Source of the DNA: Ligula intestinalis
Taxonomy: Eukaryota; Platyhelminthes; Cestoda; Diphyllobothriidea; Diphyllobothriidae
Length of the DNA: 64,000 nt
Assembly (NCBI GenBank): GCA_036362985.1
Contig: JAYGXS010000004.1
Coordinates: 64,510,639-64,574,638, forward strand
Reading direction: 5' to 3'
The notes beneath the pieces were generated by a model. That model was not told where the DNA came from, ran no database searches, and saw only the letters and a list, made by a program, of their open reading frames with translations. Both the position numbers and the translations under genes were made by a program. This document shows positions 1 through 11,204 of the stretch, piece after piece. Position 1 is the stretch's first letter. Every line of letters starts with the position of its first letter.

Positions 1-1492
1 GTACTCCGTTCTTTCCCAAAAAACGATTAGACTATTTCACAGTTCGGAACTCATTTGTCGCCGAAATAGTTGACTGCAATATTAGCGTGGGGCTCATTGG
101 CTGAGTAATCAGCGTTATGTGATATTATTTACTCCAAATGACGCGCATAGATTGTCATCCAACTGTGCCTATATTGCCTGCATAGGCCACCACCCAAGGC
201 TACCACACATTCTTTGTTCAGTTGTCAGACACTTAGAAGGTGCCAAGTGAGAGTTTGACGCATCGATAAAAAATTGCATGAATATGCAGGCTGGAAGACA
301 TCGGAGGAACTTGGCTCTGCAGCTACCTCTGCGAGGCAGGGTTTCATTGCCGCTGCATTATATTTACCCGATTGTGGTACGAAAAAGCAGTCAGTTTGAC
401 CGTAGATAAACTAGGCATGCACAGCTTCTATGCAGGAAATGTGATTCAAAACGACAATTTCCCAGGTTCTCATCAGTATCTGTGTCATCCTTTCATATTA
501 CTATTTCACCAGACGTGACAGCTAGATCATCGATTCCGATAAGTTCCCCCCTGTGAGTCAGAAACAAGAAACGGGTGGACCAGAATCCAGCTGCGTGAGA
601 TTTTCATGGACGAGGGAAAGGTAAAGTTATTTTGTCGTCTTAGAACAAAGTTAAAGGCACCAGGATATTTTCAGAGTGTTTGATATTAAATCAAAAAAAG
701 CCCCATCACACTGGAACTAACGTTATTTGCAACTATTTTACTGTGGCTGCAAAAGGGAACCCATAACTTGCAACGTAAGGAAGTCGGCTCAGAGGTTTTT
801 AGGATAAAAGCCATGTCTGCACAAGCTTTGGTCTTTTTACTTAGTCCGGCACTGCTCTTCCCCACCCCCATCCTAAAAGTTTGCTCGTCAGTTTAGGCGA
901 TAAGATCTGTGTGCTTCACTAAGCTGTAAGTGAACGTGTTACGTCGTATTCGGATTAGTTTTCAGTTAAAATAGATTTCTGCTGCATCTAACGCACTTTC
1001 TACCCTTCTTCCCTCACGAAACCGTGTCCGATGCGCAGGTGGCTGGCGTGGCCATATCACCCGTAGGCGTTTAGCCACACCTGCCTCGGATCCTAGTTGC
1101 GAGGGAGTTCCATTAAGGCCACATTAAGACGATGCCATTGCATACTGACCCATAGTCCACTAGTCAGTCAGTCAATCTACGCAGACATAACGCACCCTCC
1201 GCTGACAGCGCAATCCGAGTTTCCTCTCAGTTGGCATCCTTCCAAGCTATGGCTTTTAACGCACACTGATCCATCTTTAAACGTGTTGGATTGTTTATAG
1301 TGATAAAAGTGCGCTTAGCCGTCGACGTCACAGCATCAGGCCACCATCGTGCCACTTTGGACAAAAAATAATCTGATAACGGGCTTTTTTGGTCCTGGAT
1401 TTTTTAAAAAAGTCTGACTCTTGAGCCACGTGGTCTTTTAGCTCCAAAACCATAAACACCTAAAATTACCCTCGACATCTTGATGTAGTCGC
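1..1492. repeat. Dispersed repeat R1, copy A (longest)
   Basis: Most of this stretch recurs in 2598-3822 and 4290-4776. Shared landmarks include the run around 64-80 (again at 4327-4345), the segment ending in a GATAAGTTCC word near 538 (again near 2784), and the block at 1010-1330 that matches 3335-3655. The match to copy B ends at a TATCTTGATAcAGTCG-like word near 1477-1492 and 3808-3823. It may extend left of the window. No coding frame runs through it and I do not recognise the family. It could be the non-coding part of a retroelement or a long satellite-like unit, since the copies lie about 2.1-2.2 kb apart. Confidence 0.6.
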
Positions 1493-2597
1493 CCAGCTGC
1501 ACCTGTACAGACCCCACCCAAATTTAGCATGTTTCCTTAGTTCATTACAATTCGAGGAATAATTGATAAGCGTGGCATGTAAAGCACCAAAAAAACCCTC
1601 CATGACATCACAGATTAAAAATAGCGGAAATATATGAATCCGCACTTTCTTCAGCAAAACAGTCCTGCCATTCCAGTTACGCCTAGTTCCAGGTAGTGAT
1701 GGCTGCATGCATTCTCAATAACGTTCCCTGCTCCACGTCATAAAGTGTGCCCGATCTATTGGCGGTCGCATATGTTTGCTAGGATATCAAGGTGACCTGC
1801 CAATTACGTTTATTGATTTGCTGCGCTTGTTGCTGAAATTTGGCAACTTTTATCGTACAGATGCTCCACATCCTTTAGGCTAGAGGAAACTGGACACTTG
1901 CTAGCATGGAGTTCAGAAGTGATCGTTGCTTTATAATACTTTAACTTACATGACATCGTGACACCAAGTCCAACACAACCCGGTGACTGCAGCTTCTGGT
2001 TTCATTAAAAGTAAGCTAGGCAGATGATAAATTGCCGACAATTACAAAGGGACTGGAGTAGGCATTTCTAGCTCATTAGTCATCATTAGCCAGTCAATGG
2101 TTAGAGCGCCAGACTCTTGTCTAAAACTTCGCAGGTTCAGCCCCCGGGTAGTAAGCCACTTGGCGTCTGATGCCTCAAAAATGGACATTACATCTCCTCT
2201 CATCTTTACCAGTGATGTTCTGGTGTCCAAACTACTAGCCGTTGTACGGTTGCTGATGGGGCGTGAGCATGAGCCACAACATGAAGCTGGGCGGGGGATT
2301 TTCATTAGCAATCGGCAAACTTTCATCATTGGCAATCGGAGATGTCCTCTCTTTGTATGTAAATCTAACTTTATCAAATGCAGATGAATTATTTTTACAA
2401 TCTTTTCATTTCAGTAGAATACTGCAATATTTAATGATAAAAAGAAAAAACTACACCACGTATTTTACTTGGATCTCTGCATGTGGAATGAGGTTATGCA
2501 TACCTGCCAGGGAAAGAATACAAAAAATGGTACATGCAGTCGTTTTCTTCTTCACAGACTTCATAAATAATAATTAGGTATCCTTATACGTCTAGGT
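1493..2597. other. Spacer between R1 copies; no gene seen
   Basis: No protein family is recognisable. Open frames are short (up to 111 codons) and overlap on opposite strands, as expected by chance. The only structured item is a tRNA-like stretch at 2085-2150, listed separately. Confidence 0.5.
2085..2200 (+). repeat. Degenerate tRNA-derived SINE fragment
   Basis: A pol III A-box-like word (GTCAATGGTTAGAGCG, from about 2091) is followed about 30 bases later by a B-box-like AGGTTCAGCCCC. The order and spacing fit a tRNA-derived SINE head. The later TCTGATGCCTCAAAAATGG may be a decayed form of the hairpin seen in the SINE-A copies at 17.6, 19.6 and 28.1 kb. It is a single copy with no pairable acceptor stem, so a real tRNA gene is unlikely. 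Confidence 0.35.
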
Positions 2598-3822
2598 TGG
2601 CACCTCGATTCACCTGATTGTGGTAGGGAAAAGCAATAACGTTTATTGCAGGTGAATCTGACGTGCCTAGCGTATCGGCAGCAAATGTGATGCAAACGAT
2701 TTGTTTCCAAATTCTTATCAGTTTTCACTGTCGTCTTTTCACACAACCCTTTCATCGTAGGTGACAGCTAGACCAGCGATTCCGATAAGTTCCGCCCTGT
2801 GCCCCACAAACAAAAAACGGGTGGGCCAGAACACATCTGGTTGAGATTGTCATGGACGCCACATTAACAGGGATATATTTCTACCCGGCTTACCCTCCTG
2901 AGGGGAGGATGCAATTAGTCTGTTAGTTGTAAGGTCGCCTAGTGACAAAGTGAAGGCATCAGGATAGTTTAAAAATGTATTATGTTAAAAAAAACCAAAA
3001 AAGACGCAGATACCGGAGCTTATTTTATTGTTGGTGACTATTTTACTGTGGCTTGCGACAGGGAATCCATAACTGGCTGCGTAAGGAAGTAAGATCAGTT
3101 TTGACTGTCATCTAAAAGTGGCTTTTACGTCATAGGCTTTGACTGCACAAGGGCTGGTCTTTTTTACTAGTCCCGCACTGCTATCCCCCACCCCTATCGC
3201 GAGAGTTTTATCATCAGTTACGGCGATGACCACTGCATGCTTCAGCAAGCTGAAAGTCAACGCTGTAATTTGCATTCGCCTTATTTTTAAAGTTATAGTA
3301 GACTTCCACAGCATCTACCACACTTTGTTCCCTTCTTCCCTAACGATCCCGTGTCCGATGCGCAGGCGGCTGGCCTGGCCATATCCACCCGTAAGCGTTC
3401 CGCCACACCCGACTCGGATCCCAGCTTTGTGGAAGTGTCATAAAGGCCACATGATGACGACGCCATTGCATCCTGACTCGCAGTCCACCAGTCAGTAAGT
3501 CACTGTACGCAGACACAACGCACCCTCTGCTGACAACGCAGTCCGAGTTTCCTCTCAGTTGGCATCCTTCCAAGCTATGGCCTTTAACGCACACTGATCT
3601 ATCTTTACACGTGTCGGATTGTTTATAGTGATAAAAGTGCGCTTAGCCGTCGACGTCACAGCATCAGGCCACCATTGTGCCACTTTTGACACAAAATAAG
3701 CTGTAATCAGGCTTTTTACCGGTCTTTGGCTTTTTTACAACGTCTGATTCTCGGGTCATGTGGCCGAGCGCCTCCAAAATCGTATTCACATAAAATAACC
3801 ATCGATATCTTGATACAGTCGA
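2598..3822. repeat. Dispersed repeat R1, copy B (5'-truncated)
   Basis: It aligns to about 370-1492 of copy A in the same orientation and to 4680-4776 of copy C. It lacks the roughly 365-bp left segment present in A and C. The best conserved block is 3340-3655, nearly identical to 1015-1330. The open frames differ between copies and are not conserved, which argues against coding function. Confidence 0.6.
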
Positions 3823-4289
3823 ATTATTTTAACGATATAATAGTTTTGATAGGATACTGAAAACCTAAGAATCATGTAAAAGAATAGTTGGTTAAACATT
3901 GAAAGTATCCGCCTCCATTTCCCGTATCTCTAGGTCTGGTTTTTTTTAAAAATATATATCAAAAGGTAATCTGAAATCATACCCTTCTTTCGCTTCTCTT
4001 TATTATTAATTGTGCATACCCATGCGTCTATAATGGAACATTTAAGCAAATTGAAGTGGCTCATACGATAGTGAATCGCTCTTTATTATAAGAGTGTTAT
4101 TTTTTTATCACAAAAAGGATGGAAGTCTGAGTAAAAACTGTGTGGTAATCGGTCATTTTACTAGTTTTTTATTGACTACCAAAGGAACTCGAAGTTTGGA
4201 GTCAGAGGAGCGTTACCGAACGCCCTATGATGTAGATAAAACTATACATTTTTCTACAAGACTTTTTTATGTGCCGCCTTTTCCCACAA
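3823..4289. other. AT-rich spacer; no gene seen
   Basis: An AT-rich interval between R1 copies B and C. One short 66-codon frame at 4094-4294 has no recognisable similarity. Confidence 0.5.
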
Positions 4290-4776
4290 ATTAATAGGCC
4301 ATTTAACTGTTCGATATTCCTTTTTCGCCGAAATAGTTGACTGCGCTATTAGCGCGGGTCTTTGGCTGAGTAATCAGTGTCTCGTGATGTTATTTACTCT
4401 AAATGGCGTGCAGCGTTTGAGGTAGCCAGGCAATTGCGTCTGCATACTTGACCTGCATAGGTCACAATCCAAGGTTACCGCACATTCATTAAAAACAGAC
4501 TTAGAGGGCGACAAACGAGGGTTTGATGCACCGAATACGAAACTGCACGAGCGCCCAGGTTGTAAGATACCGGAGGAATTTGAATCTGCAGCTAAGTCTG
4601 CGAGTCAGATTTCCATTGCCGCTGAATCATATTTCAAGATATAAATTCAGCAGTGGTTTGCATGCCAGACCCCGGTGCATCATATTCATCTGACTGTGGT
4701 AGGGAAAATCAATGACCTGTATTGAAGGTAAACCTGGCATTCATAGCGTCTAGGCAGGATACATGATGTTAAACGA
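4290..4776. repeat. Dispersed repeat R1, copy C (3' end replaced)
   Basis: It matches 40-365 of copy A and then the start of copy B. About 50 bases not present in A lie near 4636-4680. Similarity stops abruptly at 4776 where the inverted-repeat structure begins, so that structure either inserted into R1 or marks a rearrangement breakpoint. Confidence 0.55.
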
Positions 4777-5376
4777 ACAGAAGGTCAATCTCTAGCCGGC
4801 CCGGCGTCCGAGGCAGGTGATAAGGTGTGCATGGTTGGATTTAGGACTTGTTTGTCTCTGCGGGGGTCCGTTTCCGAGGCCAGTGGTCCACCGTGTGTAG
4901 GCGTGTTAGCTAGTTTCGCCCATGGTAACTGTGGCGCCGCGACGAAGTTTTATTGAGCGCACAGCACTGGTCGGCGTGGCCTAATGGCGGCAGCCACTGC
5001 CGTCGCCAGCAGACGCTGTCCGAGGCATTTTTAGTAGCTCGAGGGCACCTTGTAGATCACTCGGAAGGCCTCTTTGGCATCCACGCTGTGGTCAGAGTCT
5101 ACCAGGTGCGCTAGAATGGAACTATTTATGCCCTTAATTTGGCCCTTCCCTAACCATGCTGGGATGTGTTTTCGTACTCTTGTTGATAAACGCCGGCTCG
5201 CGTTTCGTCGCGGCGCCACAGTTACCATGGGTTAAACTAGCTAACACGCCTACACACGGTGGACCACTGGCCTCGGAAACGGACCCCCGCAGAGACGAAC
5301 AAGTCCTAAATCCAACCATGCACACCTTATCACCTGCCTCGGACGCCAGGCCGGCTTGAGATTGACCTTCTGTCCG
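4774..5376. mobile_element. Inverted-repeat element around a PLE fragment
   Basis: The left arm (about 4774-4946) and right arm (about 5206-5376) are near-perfect reverse complements over roughly 170 bp, with only scattered mismatches. The outer ends read CGAACAGAAGGTC on the left and GACCTTCTGTCCG on the right. The ~260-bp centre holds the C-terminal scrap of a PLE protein on the minus strand (5031-5185). Such arms could be a non-autonomous foldback or MITE-like element, or inverted PLE terminal repeats, which are known in this class. The right arm is followed by poly-C, and no clear target duplication is visible. Confidence 0.6.
5031..5185 (-). pseudogene. Penelope-like protein, C-terminal fragment
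   Basis: The minus-strand translation gives STRVRKHIPAWLGKG, then INSSILAHLVDSDHSVDAKE and AFRVIYKVPSSY. This is the tail that follows the GIY-YIG core in one flatworm PLE lineage (called lineage 2 here). The same tail is recognisable at 43246-43510 (INSAILAHMIDSG, YKVPPNNR) and at 35560-35804 (HIVDHSEPFK). No RT or catalytic GIY-YIG residues are present, so this is only about 50 codons of a 5'-truncated copy. It lies wholly between the arms of the inverted-repeat structure and cannot be functional. Confidence 0.6.
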
Positions 5377-5381
5377 CAACT

Positions 5382-5409
5382 CCCCCCCCCCCCCCCCCCC
5401 CCACCCCCC
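5382..5409. repeat. Poly-C tract
   Basis: Twenty-one consecutive C residues (5382-5402), one A, then six more C. The tract adjoins the right arm of the inverted-repeat element. The complementary strand could form a G-quadruplex. Its length is likely unstable and may be imprecise in the assembly. Confidence 0.9.
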
Positions 5410-6610
5410 TTTCCACCACCCACCGACCCTTACAACAAAAACGCGAAATCTGTCCACTAACCAACATTGTTTATTGATTTCAGTACCACATAAATGTAAA
5501 GGCCTGATGAGAATTTATCGAAAACAAACGTATGTTCGCCAATTTATCTTCCAAAACATAATCTTAAACTACAATAAAAATAGATAACTTAATAATTAAC
5601 TTAAACTAGAGTGCAAACTGAACTTAAATGTAATTAAGTTAAATAAACCACCAAAATAAACTGACGGAAAGACGCTGCAGTTTTAAACTGAAGGTGTCTG
5701 CGCCGCTTAACGCTGCGAAATGTCCTAGATCCAGAATAATGCGTTACAGTAGACGACCTCTTAACCACAATAGGTTTGCAGGAATTTTAAGCAACTCAAT
5801 AAACTAGAAAGTATAAGTAAACAAAGTTTCAAATATGTCACATCCAATAAAGTATAAGTACGTTAGAAATGTAAGTACATTTCTGTGTTTATTTATGGCA
5901 TGCTATTTTTTTCGAAAAAAATCAGATTAGTTGAACAATTCCTGCGACCCATTGTAGGTTTCCACCGGTAACCTTAGTCAATCAGTTGGCAGATCTCCTA
6001 GCTGCGATGTTAAGCATAATATAAAAAATTCAGCATTATTTGGATATTTTTGAAAACAAATTTACATTTCTTACAAGCTCCCAAAGAAGGGATAGGAGAC
6101 AGTGTAAGTAGTATTGTTGCTGAAGGACATGGAGATCTTAGCAGTATTTCCAAATCCCAACGTTATCTTATTTTTCTGAAAGGAAAACCATAGTACGATT
6201 TTTGCGGATATCTGTGGTACGTTTTTCGTTAACTGCCACACACTAGTACTTTTGAGTCAAATACTTTGTCTCATATCCGATTGAGTGTTAACCGCATCTG
6301 TCAACATTCTATCAACAAAACGTTGTCGAGAATAAATGCAAAATATCCTCAGTTACCGGCAGTGGCTTTGCCTTTCAAACATATTCAAAAGTTGCAGCGG
6401 GGCGTGTTGGCGGAACATTTAGACGTGGCAGTAATGGCTGATTGTGGGAACTGGTTGATCGTTTCTAATTAAAGGACGTGCTTATATACCCTTGATCCTA
6501 TGAGAAAAGTGTTCCGCTCACTGAAAAGCAAGCAATCTTGGACGCTTTTCGCAAGCAACAATTTGTTAGCCCAACTTGATTAAGCAGTGGGCTAGCGGAG
6601 GACTAATAAA
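5410..6610. other. AT-rich interval; no gene seen
   Basis: No protein-like frame, tRNA-like element or internal duplication is recognisable. The short frame at 6266-6472 (68 codons) shows no family features. Confidence 0.5.
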
Positions 6611-6639
6611 TACTTCCCAGAGCTGGAAAATTGTTAGCA

Positions 6640-6860
6640 TTGCCGTAAGCTTACTTGCACGAATTTGGGCCTTTTTTCAATGCAAGCGAAAATGCGAGTC
6701 CGAGGAAGTAATTGAGAAGAAGAATCGATTGCTTGGGCAATACCTTTATTCGCCTGACGGTTCGATAGCCATCGCGGAATCGTCATCAGAGACATAGGCA
6801 GCTTAGTAGCAAGTAGGGTAACGTATGCACAAAAGTTTGCAGTGTTCATAGAATACAGTA
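6640..6860 (-). repeat. PLE terminal repeat, type pLTR-A
   Basis: On the minus strand this follows the C-terminal end of the PLE relic at 6930-8035. It shares with 20579-20740 (plus) and 28185-28350 (minus) the word TGTGCATAC, a TGTCTCTGATGA block, a short hairpin, GTCAGGCGAATAAA, and an outer CTTCC..GGACTCGCATTTTCGC block. The hammerhead-like core is CTGATGA (complement of 6783-6789) plus GAA (complement of 6761-6763), with the fourth core A changed to C. The presumed cleavage triplet is also changed to TTT. An AATAAA on the same strand could serve as a polyadenylation signal. Confidence 0.55.
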
Positions 6861-6929
6861 CTTACAGAAAACATAAAGCATACCCTTACTTCCTTTTTGT
6901 GTGTTGACGGTCTGTTGAACGGCATGCGG

Positions 6930-8035
6930 CCTCTAACCAACTGACCTTTCATCACGCGTGGTGGACTCGGGTGTGATGAGTGTTCGGCCACCTGGCCCTT
7001 CGGTACTGGCGTGGGGTGACAGGGGGCCTATCCATTCCTCAAGTGGCAACTTGCTCAGCACCGAATATCGATTGGGCAACTCGTTGCACTCGTTAATCGA
7101 TTTTGGGTCCGTGAACCATGACTCAAGTAATTCTTGTCTCACCCGATTGTCACCTTGCGAGAATTTCAGCCACATCAAATCTGAATGTGTGGCTGGGTCT
7201 CCTTGAATGAGCCGCAACTTGAGAATTGGCATCGTTTCGTCGCAATTTTGTCGCGTGCTCGGCAATTCGCGTCATGAGAGGCCTGCCAGTTTCTTCGATA
7301 TAGTTGCTTTGTCCACAACTGCACCAGGTCCTGTAGACGAGTCCTGACGTTTCTTACCGTGGCAGTGGGCCTTTCGGTTTCATGATTGGACGCCTTACGG
7401 TTGCCTTCGTCCTTCGTGCGACTCCAACTCCAAGTGGTGCGAGAATGCGGCCGAGAGCCTCCGAGACGTTTTTGACGTACGGAATTGCCCGCCACATTTT
7501 GGGATCGTTAGGACTTTGTTGGCCATCTCGTTTGTGTAGACAACGGTTGCCGAAGTTGCGCGGGTAGCCATTTTCTCTGAACACCCATCGACAAGTTTAT
7601 ATTCTTCTGGTTTGCTGTAGTGCGTCTAAATACGCCGATAAATCGTCTTTACGCAACTGCGTTTGTGGCTGATTGGCTGGTTTCTGCTTTAATGCAATAG
7701 TTGCATCGTGTTTGTTGCTTACCTGAACACTGAAGTCTTTAGAACTCCATAATTTTTGTGACAGACGAGGATATCAAGGAAGGCTAGCTGGTCGTTCTCT
7801 TCCTCCTCCATCGTAAACTGGATGTCCGGGAAAACGCCGTTGAGGCGTTTCTTGAACGTGAGCACTTGATCCAGTTCGATTGCGACGAATGTGTCATCCA
7901 CATACCATGTCCAGAATTTCAATCTGTGGTGTTGGAGGACCAGTGACTCGAGCCGTTGTAGGACCGCATCGGCTATGACTCCCAAAATAGGTGAACCCAT
8001 TAGTATCCCCCTTAGGTCTTTTATTTGAACTATTG
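6930..8035 (-). pseudogene. Penelope-like element, RT plus C-terminal region
   Basis: A frameshifted minus-strand relic. From the 5' side, MGSPILGVIADAVLQRLE followed by WYVDDTFVAI (RT motif C, catalytic DD intact) and QLAFLDILVCHK lie in one open stretch (7719-8000). After a decayed linker come FRENGYPRNFGNRCL and GVGVARRTKATVRRPIMK (7354-7584). The GIY-YIG region around 7300 is scattered over frames. The end reads RQELLESWFTDPKSINECNE and LPNRYSVL (near 7090). RT motifs upstream of the MGSPI motif are missing, so the copy is 5'-truncated, as usual for PLEs. Terminal repeat pLTR-A follows directly. The closest relatives in the window are 61200-62165 and 19740-20740. Confidence 0.85.
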
Positions 8036-8595
8036 CAATTTAACATATGAACTACACCTTTTTACAGGTTTTACCATTTTTGTTTTTCACAATTGAAATA
8101 TTAATTGAATGAGACATGAACTTAGGCCGAAAGCCTACGAGTTTAGTGAACCAACAAAGGAAAGAAAATTATTCTCACTGCTATGCCTAACGACGGCTTT
8201 AAAGTAAGGTTTTCTGCAGAAATTCAAGAGACGAATTGACGAATTTCTTACAATAGCAATTCCATTCCTCTAAGATTCCTGCAGAAGGTAAACTAGCGCG
8301 CAATGATCAAACTACAATGCTGGAAAGGTCCTGCAGATGCCAACCTTAACAGGTTTATGGCAAATATAGTGATGGTATTAGTTAGCAGAGCGTTGACTGT
8401 ACTAAAGCCCTCCCTTATTTACGTGGATTCAAATACCACTGAAGCCGCCAATTCTTCCCAATTGGGTCAATATACTAGTAATTTTAGAATGATTAAAAAG
8501 TTTGCACACTTTTATGCAAAAGTACCGTTTAAATCAGATTTAATTATATTTTTGGAATATTGCTCCCGAATGAATGACAAAGTTCGCGTTCCAGA
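8036..8595. other. No recognisable gene; one unrecognised open frame
   Basis: A plus-strand frame of 117 codons (8303-8656) begins MIKLQCWKGPADANLNRF. I recognise no family. Its last ~25 codons run into a PLE terminal-repeat fragment, so at least the end is not a conserved gene. It has no visible signal peptide or repeats. Chance or decayed element sequence is the likeliest reading. Confidence 0.45.
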
Positions 8596-8870
8596 TATCT
8601 ACTTGGATAAGGAAGGAGACGAGTCGAGCACTGGATCATTTAATTTATGTTCCTGAGCTTTTGGCTCCACACGAGAAGCTATCGTCTGAGCAAATGAGAA
8701 AATAGTAGGCGTTGGCTACGCGTGAATAGGATTGGTAGGAGGGAGAATGGATGACACTTGTACTTGGTCCATGTGCACGCCGCGTCCATTCTCATGTGGA
8801 GCCGAAAACTCAGGACAATAAATTAATTGATCCAGCACTCGATTCGTCTCCTTCCCTTTTCAAGATATAT
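8596..8870. repeat. Inverted pair of pLTR-B fragments (hairpin)
   Basis: Arms 8596-8679 and 8789-8870 are imperfect reverse complements separated by about 110 bases. Both carry the words of the B-type PLE terminal repeat also seen at 34030-34140: GAGCACTGGATCA, a run near AATTTAT, CCTGAGCTTTTGGCTCC, and on the other arm GGAGCCGAAAACTCAGGACAATAAA. The second arm keeps GAAA followed by an AATAAA word. No coding PLE sequence lies between the arms. Confidence 0.65.
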
Positions 8871-10034
8871 TGCTCCGTCTGTAGGATAAAAAGGAGCAGT
8901 TTTGAGACAATGATTTAGTGCATTATATTTGGTGGAGTTGCGTCAAAGCTCCCTCCTTGCTTAGGTAACCCGTGAAAAAGTGATGCAACAAATAGTTCAC
9001 TGTTTGGCCACTTATCATATCTTACTGTTTTTAACTTAACTCAAATAGGCGTTTAAGAATTTTGGTCGAAATTTCCTGAGTTACAAAATGTGTACACTTG
9101 AAACTTGATACGATGGCTCGAATGATTCCAACTTTCGTTAAAGAAGACATATGATCGAACACCAGAACGAATTTTATTTATTTCTTCCAATGTTATCGAC
9201 TGCAGTCTAAACTATCTCGTGCCTTGTAATATGACTGTAGCCGACTTTAGGCTCCTGGCCACATAAACGGTTCTCACGTTCATGTGAAAAAGGAGGAAAT
9301 CGGGTTGCTATAATTTTCGGACTAATTGAATAAATAGCCATCGCTTAACTGGGACTTAAAAGTAGCAAAACCCGTCTCTCTATCTCATAACCATCCTCTC
9401 TGCGTCAAAACATTGGCACTAAAAATAACCAATACGCCTTCATGTTTAGGGCCTGTGTATGTGAATGCGATGGCGACTGTCAGGTAGGAACTCAAATACT
9501 GTTTCTAATAATAACTGTCTAGATGGAGCCGAGCGAATTTGCTAATTCGACATCCGCTACTGCCTCATAAGATTGATTAATGTGATAATGTAGCGAGTAA
9601 GACGTTTTTGAGGCAGATTTTTCTCTGCATAGAACATTTAGTCGACAAAATGTGAACGATTATTTTGTTTTACTGAAAAATATTCTGTTTTTTATAACAC
9701 AAAAAGTAATGCATCGGGGACCTTTCGCCGGAAACGACTTAATTTAACTGACTGCATACTGTAGACCGGTAAACAATACGACCTCACTTTGCATATGTAT
9801 TCCAGTGGATGTTTTGTCCAATAGGACAGCAGATATTTCAATTTTACTTTTTAAAATCCAATCTAACATGTAATTGTTATGGGCAAAACAAGTCTGAAGG
9901 ATTTTATGAGGATCAATAGCATGCAGCAGTTAATTTCTCTCCACGGCGATCGACAACGGTAAGAAAGTTCGAATGTTATGAAGGGATATTTGCCAGATTT
10001 TCTTATATGAAATGACCCAAATGTTAAATAACTT
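8871..10034. other. No gene seen
   Basis: About 1.2 kb without a protein-like frame, recognised repeat or RNA. Composition is ordinary and moderately AT-rich. Confidence 0.5.
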
Positions 10035-10490
10035 AAGACGTCGGTGGGATTTGAACCCGCATAACAGGGAAGGCCTTTACACAGCCAGCGCTTTCCGACT
10101 TGAGCTACGGCGCCACGCCGTGCGCATTGAATTTTATCACGCTTGAACCGCTTTTACCGTCCAGACTTTACTGCATGTGTTGATACCACAAATACTGAAG
10201 AGAAAGCTGAATGCCCAAGCAGGATTTCCTAAGCAATGATCTAGAATCCATCATTATGAATACAATTCTGACTAATTATTTAGGGGCTTTCGGCAGATTT
10301 GCTTAATTTAATTGATCTGATTGGTGGATTCCATACGAGCGGTAAAGTTGGGTGGGTTAAGTCGATCCAAGTGTCATTTAAATTGGCAGTACACGGCGTG
10401 GCATCGTAGCTAAAGTGGGAGAGAGTTTTCTGTCTAAAGGCCCTTTCTGCTATGGGGTTAGACTCCTGCCAACACCGCGAGTTTTTTCAC
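10035..10490. repeat. SINE-B pair: two tRNA-like heads in inverted orientation
   Basis: On the minus strand 10037-10114 forms a good tRNA-like unit: A box GTAGCTCAAGTCGG, B box GGGTTCAAATCCC and a 7-bp acceptor stem with six pairs. A second, decayed tRNA-like unit on the plus strand covers about 10400-10480 (GTAGCTAAAGTGGG, GGGGTTAGACTCC). The ~280-bp body between them recurs at 14110-14280, 26035-26180 and 49965-50140. The right side ends in TTTTTTCACAATTGG, a tail shared with other copies. The repeated flanks show this is a SINE family rather than a functional tRNA gene. Confidence 0.7.
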
Positions 10491-10954
10491 AATTGGCTTA
10501 CCTAGTCTTCAGACGGCGTATTTAGTATGATATTCGAAAATGCTGTAGGAAAGTTAATGCGCGCATATTCAAAGGACCCTTCAAAAAATCACGAAGTAAT
10601 TATTGTAAAATAGGTTGTAGGGAAAGTTGCAATAAACACAATAGGTTTGTGGGAGATAGCTCGACGATTCTTTGTGGATCAGATTTTTGCACAGTTAATG
10701 AAGCGGGCTATTACAAAAAAAACACAAAAGCGATATCCCAAAAGAAAAAAATGTCATTCCCAAAAAGATAGACACGTTCGTGTTCCTGGTATTTGCATGG
10801 ATAAGGACCCATCCGGTGCTCGACAATTTTCTTTCCTTATCTACGAACATTCATGATTTTCCTGTTTACACTATGATTCCTTTCAATTAAATGCTGAGTT
10901 TCTGTGTAGGAAGTGGCGGGCAAATCGGACTTCTACTGCGCGTATCAAAGGGCC
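10491..10954. repeat. Unassigned sequence with a pLTR-B scrap
   Basis: Around 10770-10830 the words GTTCGTGTTCCTGG, ATGGATAAGGA and CCGGTGCTCGACAA match the terminal-repeat stretch at 34038-34090. The rest of the interval, including a lysine-rich 69-codon frame from 10647, is not recognised. Confidence 0.4.
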
Positions 10955-11115
10955 GAGAAGTTTTCACGCACGAACTGAGGCAGTTGTTTGCATCCCAGGT
11001 GTATGTGTAGATAGATAGGTAGAAGGCGTTGTTATCACCAGAATCATCATTTTAGTTGTACGAGCTTTCGAGCTCTTTCTGGAGTCCGTCGTCAGCGATA
11101 AAAGGCGTAAACGAA
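10955..11115 (-). repeat. PLE terminal repeat (B-like), downstream copy
   Basis: The segment around 10996-11035 (GTATGTGTAGATAGATAGG, AGAAGGC) is repeated directly at 12067-12105, at the other end of the PLE relic 11205-12137, as expected of terminal repeats. On the minus strand a hammerhead-like core is present: CTGACGA (complement of 11089-11095), a possible GACTC/GAGCTC-type stem, and GAAA (complement of 11066-11069). Confidence 0.5.
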
Positions 11116-11157
11116 AGACAAGCATCATTAATAGGACGCAGGGGCTAATAAATCGTT

Positions 11158-11198
11158 ATGGAGGGGAGGGTTAGGGGGAGGGGGAGAGAGGGGTGAGC
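11158..11198 (+). repeat. G-rich tract
   Basis: Multiple runs of four to five G (for example GGGGAGGGTTAGGGGGAGGG) could form a G-quadruplex. Polypurine/polypyrimidine tracts recur near PLE ends in this window (12395-12600, 34220-34245). Confidence 0.7.
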
Positions 11199-11204
11199 AG
11201 TCAA

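Noticed and set aside
5134..5457. Glycine-rich protein on the minus strand
   Set aside because: The glycine run is the translation of the poly-C tract and the rest is antisense to the inverted-repeat arm.
10037..10114. A functional tRNA gene on the minus strand
   Set aside because: The A/B boxes and acceptor stem look good, but the anticodon arm does not pair cleanly and the same head with the same flanks recurs at 14.0, 26.0, 49.9 and 50.3 kb, which marks a SINE family.
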